From contig JBFWUW010000001.1 of assembly GCA_050247075.1 (NCBI GenBank), positions 124,001 to 188,000 of the forward strand: a stretch of DNA of 64,000 nt, read 5' to 3'. Numbering within the stretch: position 1 is the first letter of the stretch; every line of letters begins with the position of its first letter. The position numbers and the translations under genes are program-made. Positions 28,596-37,542 of the stretch are shown piece after piece. Origin of the DNA: JBFWUW01 sp050247075. GTDB taxonomy: Bacteria; Planctomycetota; Planctomycetia; Pirellulales; JBFWUW01. The notes beneath the pieces were generated by a model, which was not told the DNA's origin, did not search any database, and saw nothing but the letters and a program-made list of their open reading frames with translations.

Positions 28596-29351
28596 ATGTC
28601 AGACGTTTCTCGCCGGCGGTTCACTCGCGAGGCCCTGGGCTCGCTGTTGACCTTTTCGCTGCTCGATACCTTGTTGTCCGGTGACCTGCTGGCCGACGAG
28701 GTCAAGCCGATCACCGTTCGCTGGCTGGCCGAAGTGAACCAGCTTGGCTTTGATGTCAAGGACCAGTCGCTCAAGCAGGTGGAATGGCAGAGGAAGGTCG
28801 AGGAGTTGTTTGCCCAGGTTGATCTGCCGGAACTGCTGCGGCTGATCGACTTCGACAAACTGGCGGCCAGCGCCAACCCGCCCGACAACGGCGCGCGAAG
28901 CCTGCGGTTTAACTTTCCAGAGATCGAGGGGATTCCAACGAGTTGGGCTTTTGGCCGGCAAATCTTCGCCTTGAAGAAAGGCCGCTCGGTCGTGCCGCAC
29001 GGCCACAACAACATGGCCACGGCTTTCCTGATCCTCAAAGGGAGTTTTCGCGGCCGGCACTTCGACCGGTTGAAGGACGAGCCCGAGCATTTTGTGATTC
29101 AGCCCACGATTGACCGCACGTTCATTGCCGGCCAGCATTCCAGCGTGTCGGACTTCAAGGACAACATCCATTGGTTTCAAGCACTGGAAGAACCGGCGTT
29201 TATCTTCAATTTGCATGTCTTGGGCGTCGACCAAAACAACACCGATTCAACCGGCCGCCTCTACCTAGACCCCAACGGTGAGGCACTCGACGGCGGCCTG
29301 ATCCGCGCCCGCCGGGTGAGCCATGAAGAGTGCCATAAGTTGTACGGCTGA
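28596..29351 (+). CDS. Tat-exported cupin-like protein
   Basis: 251 residues. The N-terminus SRRRFTREALGSLLTFSLLD is a twin-arginine signal with an unusually weak hydrophobic core. The C-terminal half has a cupin-type beta-barrel signature: SVVPHGHNNMATAFLILKGSFRGRHFDRL with His residues suited to a metal site, and later SDFKDNIHWFQAL. No enzyme class can be assigned. AGGAGG five bases upstream fixes the start. It is followed by a polypurine/polypyrimidine inverted repeat and the 2-hydroxyacid dehydrogenase gene. Confidence 0.8.
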   Translation: MSDVSRRRFTREALGSLLTFSLLDTLLSGDLLADEVKPITVRWLAEVNQLGFDVKDQSLKQVEWQRKVEELFAQVDLPELLRLIDFDKLAASANPPDNGARSLRFNFPEIEGIPTSWAFGRQIFALKKGRSVVPHGHNNMATAFLILKGSFRGRHFDRLKDEPEHFVIQPTIDRTFIAGQHSSVSDFKDNIHWFQALEEPAFIFNLHVLGVDQNNTDSTGRLYLDPNGEALDGGLIRARRVSHEECHKLYG

Positions 29352-29352
29352 T

Positions 29353-29460
29353 AGGAAAGGATGAAGGCGAAAGGCGAAAGGCTAAAAACTTCGTTGTTCG
29401 TCGTTCGTCATCCATGTCGGTTGCCTTTTCGCCTTTCGCCTTCATCCTTTCGCCTTTCCT
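29353..29460. repeat. Polypurine/polypyrimidine inverted repeat
   Basis: The arm at 29353-29381 (AGGAAAGGATGAAGGCGAAA then GGCGAAAGG) is the inverted counterpart of 29424-29460, which includes GCCTTCATCCTTTCGCCTT, the 19-base match to 17057-17075. Together they could form a long hairpin between the two genes. The right arm ends three bases before the ATG at 29464. Confidence 0.8.
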
Positions 29461-29463
29461 CAC

Positions 29464-30450
29464 ATGTCCAAAGTATTTGTCACGCGCCTGATTCCCGCTG
29501 CTGGTTTAGATAAGGTGCGCCAGCAGTGCGATGCCGAGGTCTGGACCGATCCCTTGCCTCCTTCCGCCGATGTGCTGCGGCGGAAAATCGCCGATTGCGA
29601 CGGGCTGTTGTCGCTGCTGACGGAAAAAATTGACGCGGCGGTGATGGATGCCGCGCCCCGGTTGAAAGTCATCAGCAACTACGCGGTCGGTTACAACAAC
29701 ATCGACATTCCGGCCGCCACGGCCCGCGGCATTCGCGTGGGCAATACGCCAGGCGTGCTGACCGATGCCACGGCCGACATGGCCTTTGCCCTGTTGATCT
29801 CGGCCGCGCGGCGGATCGTGGAATCGAACCGCTATACGGTCGAGGGCCATTGGAAAACCTGGGAGCCGCTGGGCCATATCGGCCAGGATTTGGCCGGTCG
29901 CACGTTGGGCATTGTGGGCATGGGGCGAATTGGCTTCACCATGGCCAAACGCTGCCACGGCGGATGGGGCATGAACGTCCTCTACCACGACCAGCGGAAC
30001 AACGAGCAGGCCGAGAAGGAACTGGGGGCCAGGCGGGTCGAGTTCGACGAATTGCTGGCCAGGTCGGACTTTGTCTCGGTCCATTGCGATCTGAACGACA
30101 GCACCCGCGGGCTGTTCAATGCGGCCACTTTCCGCCAGATGAAGCCAACCGCGGTGTTTGTCAACACGGCCCGCGGCCCGGTGGTGGTTGAGGCCGATCT
30201 GGCCGACGCCTTGCGGCAGGGAACCATCTTTTCGGCGGGGCTGGACGTGACCGATCCCGAACCGCCGCCTCCCGACAACCCCTTGATTACGCTCCCCAAC
30301 TGCATCGTCGCGCCTCACATCGCCAGCGCCACGGTCAGCAGCCGAAACGGCATGGCCGAAATCGCCGCCGACAACTTGCTGGCCGGCCTACGCGGAGAGC
30401 CACTCCGTTGCTGGGTCAATCCAGAAGCGGCAGACCATCGACGCACGTAG
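29464..30450 (+). CDS. D-2-hydroxyacid dehydrogenase (glyoxylate/hydroxypyruvate reductase type)
   Basis: 328 residues of the D-isomer-specific family. Substrate-side residues ISNYAVGYNNIDIPAATARGI, NAD(P) loop LGIVGMGRIGFTMAKR, catalytic Arg in NTARGPVVVE, Glu in DPEPPPPDNPL and His in VAPHIASAT are all present. The set best matches glyoxylate/hydroxypyruvate (D-glycerate) reductases. It would interconvert glycerate and hydroxypyruvate, or reduce glyoxylate, in the cytoplasm. The start codon follows a polypyrimidine repeat, with no ribosome-binding site. Confidence 0.92.
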   Translation: MSKVFVTRLIPAAGLDKVRQQCDAEVWTDPLPPSADVLRRKIADCDGLLSLLTEKIDAAVMDAAPRLKVISNYAVGYNNIDIPAATARGIRVGNTPGVLTDATADMAFALLISAARRIVESNRYTVEGHWKTWEPLGHIGQDLAGRTLGIVGMGRIGFTMAKRCHGGWGMNVLYHDQRNNEQAEKELGARRVEFDELLARSDFVSVHCDLNDSTRGLFNAATFRQMKPTAVFVNTARGPVVVEADLADALRQGTIFSAGLDVTDPEPPPPDNPLITLPNCIVAPHIASATVSSRNGMAEIAADNLLAGLRGEPLRCWVNPEAADHRRT

Positions 30451-30465
30451 CTTGCCCCACGCGAT

Positions 30466-31542
30466 TCAGGCGATCCGTCGTTGCGGGTCGTTTTCCAGGG
30501 GGAGTGGCAACGTGGCGGGCGCGGGTTTCGCTGGCTCCGCGGTGGACGGTTGCGGTGGCGCAGCGTCGCCGGCAAGCATGCCGATGTTTGCGCCGGCTTC
30601 CCCCAAGTCGCAGTCGTCGGCATCCAGGGAACCAATTGTACCGCTGGGCGGATCGTAAGGAGCTCGCCCCACTTGATGCGTCCCCAGTTGCGGCCAGAAC
30701 CTGGACAGCAAAAACTGCCGCACCATGAACACAAACATGCTGCGCTGCTTGAGCGCCGGGTCGATCTCATCGGCAATCTTGGAGTGGGCGTCCGCCAGTT
30801 TGCTCCAGTGCAAGCCGGGCTGTTCGTGATGGACGCCGTGGTAGCCGTTGTTGAACAACATGTAGTTCAAGAACGGGCTGATGAAATTGCGCGAGTGGTT
30901 ATGTTTGGACCAGGGATCGGTGTGGACGTGCTGCTCGTAATTGAAAAACATGATCGTCCACAATGTGAACAACGACGGCAGCCCCACCGAGAACCCCCAC
31001 ACCACCGCGCCCCAAAACCAGCCGTGCAAATAGATCGCCCCTACCAACAAGACGGCCCACGTTCCCAGCCACACCGCGTACTGCGTGATAATCTTGCGAT
31101 ACAGCCGCGGGTTGCCGGCCTTGGCCTTGGCGATAAACGTATTGATGGGAAACGACTGCCAATACGACGACACAAAAAAGTACGTCGCCGCCACCAAGGC
31201 ATTGTGCTTGCGGCTGTACCGCCAGGTAATGGTGGCGTCGCCCGCCCGATTGACATGCTTGTGGTGGTTGAGATTATGAGTCGGCACCCACACGAACGTG
31301 GGGTAGCCGTAGAACACCGACAAGACGTTGTTGAAGGTGTCGTTCAGCCGCCGGTCCTTGAAGACCGGGCAGTGATTGTGATTGTGGGCGATCACGCCGC
31401 AACAAAGGGCGAAATAGAAATTGAAGATCGCCAGCGGCAAAATGTACGCCCGCTCGAAATTGGCGTACTGCACGCCGACCAGTCCAACGGCAATCGCCAC
31501 CCACAACAGGGTCCTCAGATCCGCAAGGTTTTTGGGCCGCAT
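30466..31542 (-). CDS. Fatty acid desaturase
   Basis: 358 residues. The three histidine clusters of membrane desaturases are clear: HNHNH at 53-57, HNLNHHKH at 89-96, and HGVHH at 235-239 with further His in EQHVHTDPWSKHNHSRN. Hydrophobic segments at about 10-28, 32-52, 117-133, 155-175 and 178-200 anchor it in the membrane. The di-iron centre inserts double bonds or hydroxylates lipid chains. The C-terminal 50 residues are Pro/Ala-rich and probably disordered. Substrate and regiospecificity cannot be inferred. It converges with the dehydrogenase gene. Confidence 0.88.
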   Translation of the reverse strand: MRPKNLADLRTLLWVAIAVGLVGVQYANFERAYILPLAIFNFYFALCCGVIAHNHNHCPVFKDRRLNDTFNNVLSVFYGYPTFVWVPTHNLNHHKHVNRAGDATITWRYSRKHNALVAATYFFVSSYWQSFPINTFIAKAKAGNPRLYRKIITQYAVWLGTWAVLLVGAIYLHGWFWGAVVWGFSVGLPSLFTLWTIMFFNYEQHVHTDPWSKHNHSRNFISPFLNYMLFNNGYHGVHHEQPGLHWSKLADAHSKIADEIDPALKQRSMFVFMVRQFLLSRFWPQLGTHQVGRAPYDPPSGTIGSLDADDCDLGEAGANIGMLAGDAAPPQPSTAEPAKPAPATLPLPLENDPQRRIA

Positions 31543-32075
31543 GAACGATATAGCTTTCCGTGCCGCGGCATATCCGCCGGCACTTGCCCAAACAGGAGCG
31601 ACAGTCGAACAGTAAAACGTCGCTCCTGCCGGAGCTAAGTTGTCGAAAGATCATTCATGGCTAACGGGAAATTGGCAGGCGATAGCACTCTCTTTGTGAA
31701 TTCGGCAAAACGGCAATCATACTGCCTGACAGCACTGATCAAGTCTTAGTCCAGATCGCGACGCGGAACCAGGCCAGTCGCCCCCGTTTGTAAATCGCCG
31801 AAACTTCCACGGCCATAATAACATCGGCTGCGAAGGCAGATTGCCAGCAGGGCAATTTGCCCGCGGTCATGGGAAGACAAAGCCAGGATCGCAAGCCGCT
31901 TTGTCTTCGTCGGAGACGGCTCCTAGAGGCATACGAGTTTGGCACACACGGCCCCGCCAGCAGTGCTGGCGGGGCCCTCGCCAGACGATTCAACCTTTAC
32001 ACCGCTTGCTGGCGTTGGCTATTCTTCGGCCCGGCTTGGATCCGTCGCCGTCTTGCTCTTAGGAAGAATTTCGCC
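31543..32075. other. Intergenic region with palindromes
   Basis: About 530 bases between the desaturase start and the next secreted protein. It holds a strong 13-bp palindrome (31950-31976) and a degenerate arm of the dispersed repeat family around 31907-31926 (CGTC-GGA-GACGGCTCCTAGA). No convincing gene. Confidence 0.5.
31950..31976. repeat. Perfect 13-bp palindrome
   Basis: GGCCCCGCCAGCA and TGCTGGCGGGGCC are separated by one base. This very stable structure is not followed by a T-run on either strand, so it is not a classical terminator. Confidence 0.75.
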
Positions 32076-32885
32076 ATGAATCGCACGAAATGCCACAGCG
32101 TGGCTATTTGCCTGTTTCTCTTGGGGATCGGCGGCACGGCTGCCAGGGCCGATGACTTCAGAATCCATACGGAATTGTTCGTCGAAGACGAAAAAAAGCC
32201 AGCAGCCGAGTACACCACGCTGTTCAAGTCGGGCTTGGTCTACGACTACCGGACCAACCCGCCGCAGGTGACCATTTTTGATCCGGCCCGTTCGCGTTTC
32301 ATCTTGCTCGATACGCAACGCAAGCTACGTACGGAAAAGTCGACCGCCGACATTGAGACATTCGTGGAACGGCTGCAAACCTGGGCCGCCAACCACCCCG
32401 ATCCGGCCTTGCAGTTTCAGGCCCAGCCGGCCTTCCAAGAGACGGTCGATCAAGAAACCGGCGAGCTGGTCTTTAGCAGCGATTGGACCACCTACCGCAT
32501 CAAGGCGGAAGCCGCCGCCAACCCCGAGGCCTTCCGGCAGTACGCCGCGTTTAGCGACTGGTTCGCCCGTTTGAACGTGCTGACCGGCTCGACGGTGCTC
32601 CCCTTTCCACGCCTGCGCGTCAACCAATCGTTAGCCGAACAGGAACTGGTCCCCACCGAGGTTCGGCTGACGGTGGTCGGTCCCAACCAGATTCCCACAG
32701 CGCGCGTGCAATCGAAGTATCGCACGCAACATCATGTGGTGTGGGCCTTGTCCGCGGCGGACAAACGCCGTTTGGAGCAAACGGCCCAAGACCTGGTGAC
32801 GTTCGAGGAAGTCAAGTTCGAAGACTACCGCAAGGACGAACTCGAAAAAACGGCCCAGCAATCGAAAAAGAACGCGGGCAAATAA
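32076..32885 (+). CDS. Secreted protein of unknown function
   Basis: 269 residues. A signal peptide (KCHSVAICLFLLGIGGTAARA) ends near residue 25. The mature part has strand-rich stretches (AAEYTTLFKSGLVYDYRTNPPQVTIFDP, RFILLDTQRKLRTEKSTADI) then helical regions, ending in a Lys/Glu-rich tail. I do not recognise the family. No membrane anchor or catalytic motif is visible. The ATG at 32076 was chosen because it starts the signal peptide. Confidence 0.75.
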   Translation: MNRTKCHSVAICLFLLGIGGTAARADDFRIHTELFVEDEKKPAAEYTTLFKSGLVYDYRTNPPQVTIFDPARSRFILLDTQRKLRTEKSTADIETFVERLQTWAANHPDPALQFQAQPAFQETVDQETGELVFSSDWTTYRIKAEAAANPEAFRQYAAFSDWFARLNVLTGSTVLPFPRLRVNQSLAEQELVPTEVRLTVVGPNQIPTARVQSKYRTQHHVVWALSAADKRRLEQTAQDLVTFEEVKFEDYRKDELEKTAQQSKKNAGK

Positions 32886-33226
32886 ATGCCCGCCGTGAAG
32901 CGCATGTCCGCCGCTGCCCGTTTTTCCGGATACAAGAGAAACAAAGCCGACTAGTCTACGCTGGTTAGTTAGGGCCAGCCTTAGCTCTCGCGAGATCGAC
33001 AACGGGTAGCGCCATCGTTTCGATGTCACTAACTGTCGCGTTTTTACGCGTGAGGCTAAGTTTACAATTCGATGCAGGAAATTGATTTTCAGCACAAAGC
33101 TATCATATCAATAGACTTGCGACATTCTCCAAGTGTTGCGATGCCGATTGGCACAAGTTCTGCTTTCTTCTTCCAGCATAAGGGTTTGACCCAAACCCTG
33201 GTGCGGGAAGCGAAAGGAAGCACGCC
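32886..33226. other. Intergenic region before a microprotein gene
   Basis: About 340 bases with no gene recognised. An eight-base hairpin, AGGGTTTG-ACC-CAAACCCT, at 33181-33199 lies 28 bases before the microprotein start and would be in its leader. Confidence 0.4.
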
Positions 33227-33334
33227 ATGTTCGAGCCAATCTCTCTGTTGTTGATCGCGGGCAGCTTTGTCGTCATTGTGGCGGTGGTTGGCGCCATGCG
33301 AACCGTGCCGCAAACCAACCCGTACTACATCTGA
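33227..33334 (+). CDS. Single-helix membrane microprotein (35 aa)
   Basis: A 35-residue frame starting MFEPISLLLIAGSFVVIVAV and ending in GAMRTVPQTNPYYI. One hydrophobic helix spans about residues 5-24, with a short polar tail. AGGAAG lies seven bases before the ATG. The clean helix and the ribosome-binding site argue for a real gene; no family is known to me. Confidence 0.55.
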   Translation: MFEPISLLLIAGSFVVIVAVVGAMRTVPQTNPYYI

Positions 33335-33550
33335 GCGGGGCCATCGCCCGACAAGGGCTGATCGGCGGGCACAATCGTCGGCATGGCGGCCACACCGCGT
33401 GGCCCAATTCTAACTGTCGTTGGCATCGAGATTTACGCGGCGTGGTATGGTTTAGGGACTTTCCACGCCGCCTGGGCCATTTAGAATAGAAAACCGCCAT
33501 CGCGATGCCGATAGAACCCGCCACGGTTTTCTTGCCCCACAGGATTTGCC

Positions 33551-34300
33551 ATGTCGCAGCGATTTCTGACCGCGTTGCCGGTCTATAACGAAGCCACGCA
33601 TGTGCGAGCCGTGCTGCAAGAAGTTCGTCCGTATAGCGCCGAGATCTTGCTGGTGGACGACGGTTCGACCGACGGGACGGCCGAGTTGCTAGAGGCGGAG
33701 CCAGGAATCCATGTGATCCACCACGCCAACAACATGGGTTACGGGGCGGCACTTTCCACCGCCTTTGAGTTCGCGAAACGGGGCGATTATGAAGTGCTGG
33801 TCACAATTGACTGCGATGGCCAGCACGAACCGCAGCGAATTCCGCGGTTTGTGGCCGCTGCTAACGAGGCCGACATCGTTTCCGGCAGCCGCTACCTCAA
33901 GGTTTACCAGGGGGACACGGTAGCGCCCGAGGACCGAAGGCGGATCAACCACCTGATTACCAAGGAACTCAACCGCCGACTGGGCCTGAACCTGACCGAC
34001 TCTTTCTGCGGCTTCAAAGCGTATCGGGTGGAAGCCCTCTCTCAGCTCCAGTTGACCGAGCCTGGCTACGCCATGCCGCTGGAGCTATGGATTCAAGCCG
34101 CCTTTGCCGATTTGAGCGTGATGGAACTCCCCGTGCCGCTGATTTATCTCGACGAGAAGCGGTCATTTGGCGGAGCACTGGATGATGCCGACCGCCGCTT
34201 GAAATACTATTGCGACGTGATGGACCGGGCGGTGGCTGCCTTGGGGCCGGATGCCATTGAACGGTTCGGAAGAAAGCTGTGCCAGGATTTGGCCGGATGA
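33551..34300 (+). CDS. GT2 family glycosyltransferase
   Basis: 249 residues, soluble. FLTALPVYNEATHVRAVLQEV, ILLVDDGSTDGTAELL, GYGAALSTAFEFA, TIDCDGQHEP (DXD) and DIVSGSRYL are the canonical GT-A motifs of DPM-synthase-like GT2 enzymes. No C-terminal membrane helices are present, so it may use a soluble or peripheral mode. It probably transfers sugar from a nucleotide donor to polyprenyl phosphate, which could feed GT-C enzymes such as that at 2981. The stop overlaps the next start (ATGA). Confidence 0.9.
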   Translation: MSQRFLTALPVYNEATHVRAVLQEVRPYSAEILLVDDGSTDGTAELLEAEPGIHVIHHANNMGYGAALSTAFEFAKRGDYEVLVTIDCDGQHEPQRIPRFVAAANEADIVSGSRYLKVYQGDTVAPEDRRRINHLITKELNRRLGLNLTDSFCGFKAYRVEALSQLQLTEPGYAMPLELWIQAAFADLSVMELPVPLIYLDEKRSFGGALDDADRRLKYYCDVMDRAVAALGPDAIERFGRKLCQDLAG

Positions 34301-35913
34301 CCGCCTGGGAGGCAGAAAGTGGCCTTCAACCATTACAGGTACCCACTGATGATGGTGGGACGCTGTTGGTTCCATCGCTGGAGGCCGTCGAGGAGTATCT
34401 GTCCGCCTGCCGAGAAGACATTAGCCATTCGCCAACGTTACTGTTGAGCGGCCAAAACAGTCTGCTATCGAAACTGGCTCCGCAGGCTCGCGCGGAATTG
34501 CGGGAGGCCGCATGGGAGTACACCCGCAACTACCGCGACGCTCCTCGCCCCCCCAAAAATGTACCGATTGTGCTGGCGGGCCATCAACCGCAGATGTTTC
34601 ATCCGGGCGTCTGGTGTAAGAACTTCCTGCTGTCGCGCTTGGCCCAGCAAGGGCGTGCCACGGCGATCAATCTGGTGGTCGATAACGACACGCTCAAAGG
34701 GGCGTCGCTACGCGTGCCGGGTGGATCGGCCGACAATCCGCAATCGTTGGCGGTCGATTTTGACGCGGCGGAAGAACCGGTCGCGTTCGAGGAGCGGCGA
34801 ATCGCCGATCCCGCCACCTTCGCCAGCTTTGGCCAGCGTGCGACGGAAATACTGGCCCCTTTCGTGGAAAAGCCGCTGTTGGAAGACTATTGGCCCATGG
34901 TCCAGCGGCGTTCGCAGGAAACCAATCGCCTGGGCGAGTGCCTGGCGCAAGCCCGGCATCAATTAGAGGCTGCTTGGGGACTGCAAACGCTGGAGCTTCC
35001 GCTTTGCGTGGTGTGCGGGCTGCCGGCGTTTCACTTATTTGTATCGCACTTGCTAAATCGCGGGGCCGAGTTTCGCGCGGTCCACAACGGGGCATTGGCC
35101 GCTTATCGGCAGGTCAGGCGCATTCGCAGTACGCAGCATCCTGTTCCTGAACTGGCCCGGGATGGCGATTGGTTCGAAGCCCCGTTTTGGGTCTGGACCA
35201 ACGAAGATACCCGCCGCAGGCGGCTGTTTGCACGATCGGCCGGCCGCGATTGGTTGTTGACCGATCGGGGCCGTTGGCAGACGCGGCTGCCCGCGGCCGT
35301 GTCGCAAGAGGGGGGACCGGCATTGGAGGCCCTGATAGAACTGGCCCAGCAAGGCGTAAAGCTGCGGACACGCGCACTAACAACGACGCTGTGGGCGCGG
35401 CTGTTTCTGGGAGATTTGTTCGTACACGGAATTGGCGGAGCCAAATACGACGAACTGACCGATGACCTCATTCGAGCCTTCTTCAAGGTGCCGCCTCCCA
35501 GGTATCTGGTAGCCACGGGCACCTTGCGGCTGCCAATTGCGCGCGAGCAGGTCACGGCCGACGACGTACTGCATTTGGATGCCCAACTTCGTGATATGCG
35601 TTTTCATCCGGAGCAATTCATCGCGGGAGAGGTCGCCTCGACGGAGATCGCCGCCAAGCAAGCCGCCGTGGCCTTGCCCGCCAACCGCGCTTCGTCCAAG
35701 GCTCGCGGTCAGGCCATTCGGTCGGCAAACGAAGCGTTGCAGCCGTTCTTGCGCGCCTTAAGCGAACAAAAGTTGGCGGAACGGTCCCGTTTGGCCGCCC
35801 GTTGGCGGGCCGAAGCGGTGCTGGCATCGCGCGAGTTTGGATTTCCTCTTTTTCCAATTTGCCAGTTGAAGGATTTTTTGCTGGAATTCCCATCGCAAAA
35901 AGCATATACCTAG
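34297..35913 (+). CDS. Unknown protein, distantly BshC-like in length and one motif
   Basis: 538 residues, cytoplasmic, no membrane segment. VPIVLAGHQPQMFHPGVWCKNFLLSRLA resembles the GHQ/GQQ nucleotide-type motif near the N-terminus of bacillithiol synthase BshC, and the family length is similar. LFLGDLFVHGIGGAKYDELTDDLIRAFF may correspond to the BshC GPGE region. These are weak similarities. A coiled-coil-like helix lies near 480-510. It starts inside the stop codon of the GT2 gene, so the two are translationally coupled, which suggests a joint pathway. Confidence 0.7.
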   Translation: MTAWEAESGLQPLQVPTDDGGTLLVPSLEAVEEYLSACREDISHSPTLLLSGQNSLLSKLAPQARAELREAAWEYTRNYRDAPRPPKNVPIVLAGHQPQMFHPGVWCKNFLLSRLAQQGRATAINLVVDNDTLKGASLRVPGGSADNPQSLAVDFDAAEEPVAFEERRIADPATFASFGQRATEILAPFVEKPLLEDYWPMVQRRSQETNRLGECLAQARHQLEAAWGLQTLELPLCVVCGLPAFHLFVSHLLNRGAEFRAVHNGALAAYRQVRRIRSTQHPVPELARDGDWFEAPFWVWTNEDTRRRRLFARSAGRDWLLTDRGRWQTRLPAAVSQEGGPALEALIELAQQGVKLRTRALTTTLWARLFLGDLFVHGIGGAKYDELTDDLIRAFFKVPPPRYLVATGTLRLPIAREQVTADDVLHLDAQLRDMRFHPEQFIAGEVASTEIAAKQAAVALPANRASSKARGQAIRSANEALQPFLRALSEQKLAERSRLAARWRAEAVLASREFGFPLFPICQLKDFLLEFPSQKAYT

Positions 35914-35959
35914 CAAGATCGTGACGGAGCGGTTCCTGATTTCGGAGGGATTCGAGGAC

Positions 35960-37495
35960 ATGTGTTCGATGAAGTTTCGGTCATTAAAGGCCGAGTCGCG
36001 ACGGAGCGATTCTTTTGCCAGCCAGCGCAAGGCGTCAGCCAAGAAGGGCAAGCGGCCCGCTATCAAAAACGCTGCCAAGGAAGCCGCCAAAAGCGTTAGC
36101 AAGAACGGATTGAAGGCCGCTACGCGGCCTAAATCGCGCAAGTCCAAAACAAAGGCCGAGGTGCCGTTGCGGGCGATTCCGCCGGCGGCCGCCGACGTAC
36201 CGACTTATCTTGCCGAGCCGCTAACCGAGCCGCCCCGCTTGGGCGTGGCGAACGCCGGCGACCATCATGGTGTGCATCAGTTTCTGACGGCCGTTTTCCG
36301 CGGCCCGTCGCGCGACAGCTTTCTGAGCACCCTGGACGACCCGTTCTACGAACCGTGCGACCGTCTGCTGATCAAATCGGGAGACATCATTCTTTCGCAC
36401 GCGCACCTGACTAAACGGGCGATGTGCTTTAATGGCGTCACGCTCCCCGTGGGCGGATTGAATTGGGTTGGCACACTTCCAGAATTTCGCGGACGGGGGC
36501 ACGCCAGCAGTTTGGTGCGCCTGGCCGAGCGGCGGATGGTGGAAGACGGGGCCGTGGCCGGCTTGCTGCGGACGCAGTCGCCGCACTTTTTTCGCCGCGA
36601 GGGCTGGGCGGTTTGCGGGCGGCATAGCCATTCGCAAGCAGACACCCGCGAAGTCCTGGCCCAGTTGTCTAACCAGGCCGCCGCGCTCGACCCTAACGCC
36701 GTTGGGCTAAGTATTCGCCCGTGGCGGCAGGTAGAGCTGCCAGCGCTCATGCGTCTCTACAGCCGGCATACCACCCATCGGGCCGGCGCGCTGGCCCGTT
36801 CCGAGGCTTACTGGCGCTGGTTGGTCAGTTGCAAGGTTTTTGACCAGGTGTTCGTCGCCATCCACGGTCCCGACCGATGGGAACTGGAAGACGATCATTC
36901 GCCTATCGTGGGTTACGTCATCATCAAGGACAATCAAATCTTGGAGATGATGACCGACCCGGCTTACCCTCGCGCGGCGACTGGGTTGGTCGCCCGCGCC
37001 TGTGGCGAAGCGCTAGAGCGCGATCTGACCTCGGTCACGTTCCATGCTCCGGTCGACAATCCGGTCCATCACCTGTTCTTGAAAGCCAACGGCCGCCAGC
37101 ACCATCATGAGGCCCATCAGGGCGAGGTCTTCATGATGAAGCTGTTTGATCCCGTTCATTTTCTCCGCGCGATGTGCGGAGAGCTGCATGCCCGCGCCGA
37201 TGCGGCCGCCTTGCCGCGTCCTTGCGAGCTTGGATTACGCGTAGAAGACCACAAGATGCGGTTGGCCTTCTCCCGTCGCAGCGTCAAGCTGATTCGGGGC
37301 AAGCTGGGCCGCGGATATTTGGATTTCAACATCGCCGATTTCACGCGTTTGGTCATGGGGCACCTGGACCTCGACCAGGCTGTTAAGGCCGGCCGCGTTA
37401 GCACCTCGACCCGCACGGCGCTGCAAACGGCCCGCGCGGCATTTCCGCGGTTCCCCTTGTGGCGTTCGCCGGTTGACGATTTGCTGGGTACATAA
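35960..37495 (+). CDS. GNAT acetyltransferase, Eis/SCP2-like
   Basis: About 511 residues. The first 80 are basic and low-complexity (KSVSKNGLKAATRPKSRKSKTK), probably disordered. A GNAT domain follows: LPVGGLNWVGTLPEFRGRGHASSLVRLAERRM holds the acetyl-CoA loop (RGRGHA). A second GNAT-like half and a C-terminal sterol-carrier-like region (LGLRVEDHKMRLAFS, LDFNIADFTRLVMGHLD) give the three-part plan of Eis-type enzymes. The acetyl acceptor is unknown. The ATG at 35960, with GGAGG upstream, was preferred to a GTG at 35921. Confidence 0.8.
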   Translation: MCSMKFRSLKAESRRSDSFASQRKASAKKGKRPAIKNAAKEAAKSVSKNGLKAATRPKSRKSKTKAEVPLRAIPPAAADVPTYLAEPLTEPPRLGVANAGDHHGVHQFLTAVFRGPSRDSFLSTLDDPFYEPCDRLLIKSGDIILSHAHLTKRAMCFNGVTLPVGGLNWVGTLPEFRGRGHASSLVRLAERRMVEDGAVAGLLRTQSPHFFRREGWAVCGRHSHSQADTREVLAQLSNQAAALDPNAVGLSIRPWRQVELPALMRLYSRHTTHRAGALARSEAYWRWLVSCKVFDQVFVAIHGPDRWELEDDHSPIVGYVIIKDNQILEMMTDPAYPRAATGLVARACGEALERDLTSVTFHAPVDNPVHHLFLKANGRQHHHEAHQGEVFMMKLFDPVHFLRAMCGELHARADAAALPRPCELGLRVEDHKMRLAFSRRSVKLIRGKLGRGYLDFNIADFTRLVMGHLDLDQAVKAGRVSTSTRTALQTARAAFPRFPLWRSPVDDLLGT

Positions 37496-37503
37496 GCCGC
37501 GTA

Positions 37504-37542
37504 AAAAACAAGACGGCCCGCGCCTTGTGGCACGGGCCGTCT
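37504..37542 (-). terminator. Rho-independent terminator (minus strand)
   Basis: AGACGGCCCG at 37511-37520 pairs with CGGGCCGTCT at 37533-37542, extended by GCC-TTGT-GGC inside. Read on the minus strand the stem is followed by TTGTTTTTT. It would stop transcription coming from the methyltransferase gene and lies 12 bases after the GNAT stop. Confidence 0.8.
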
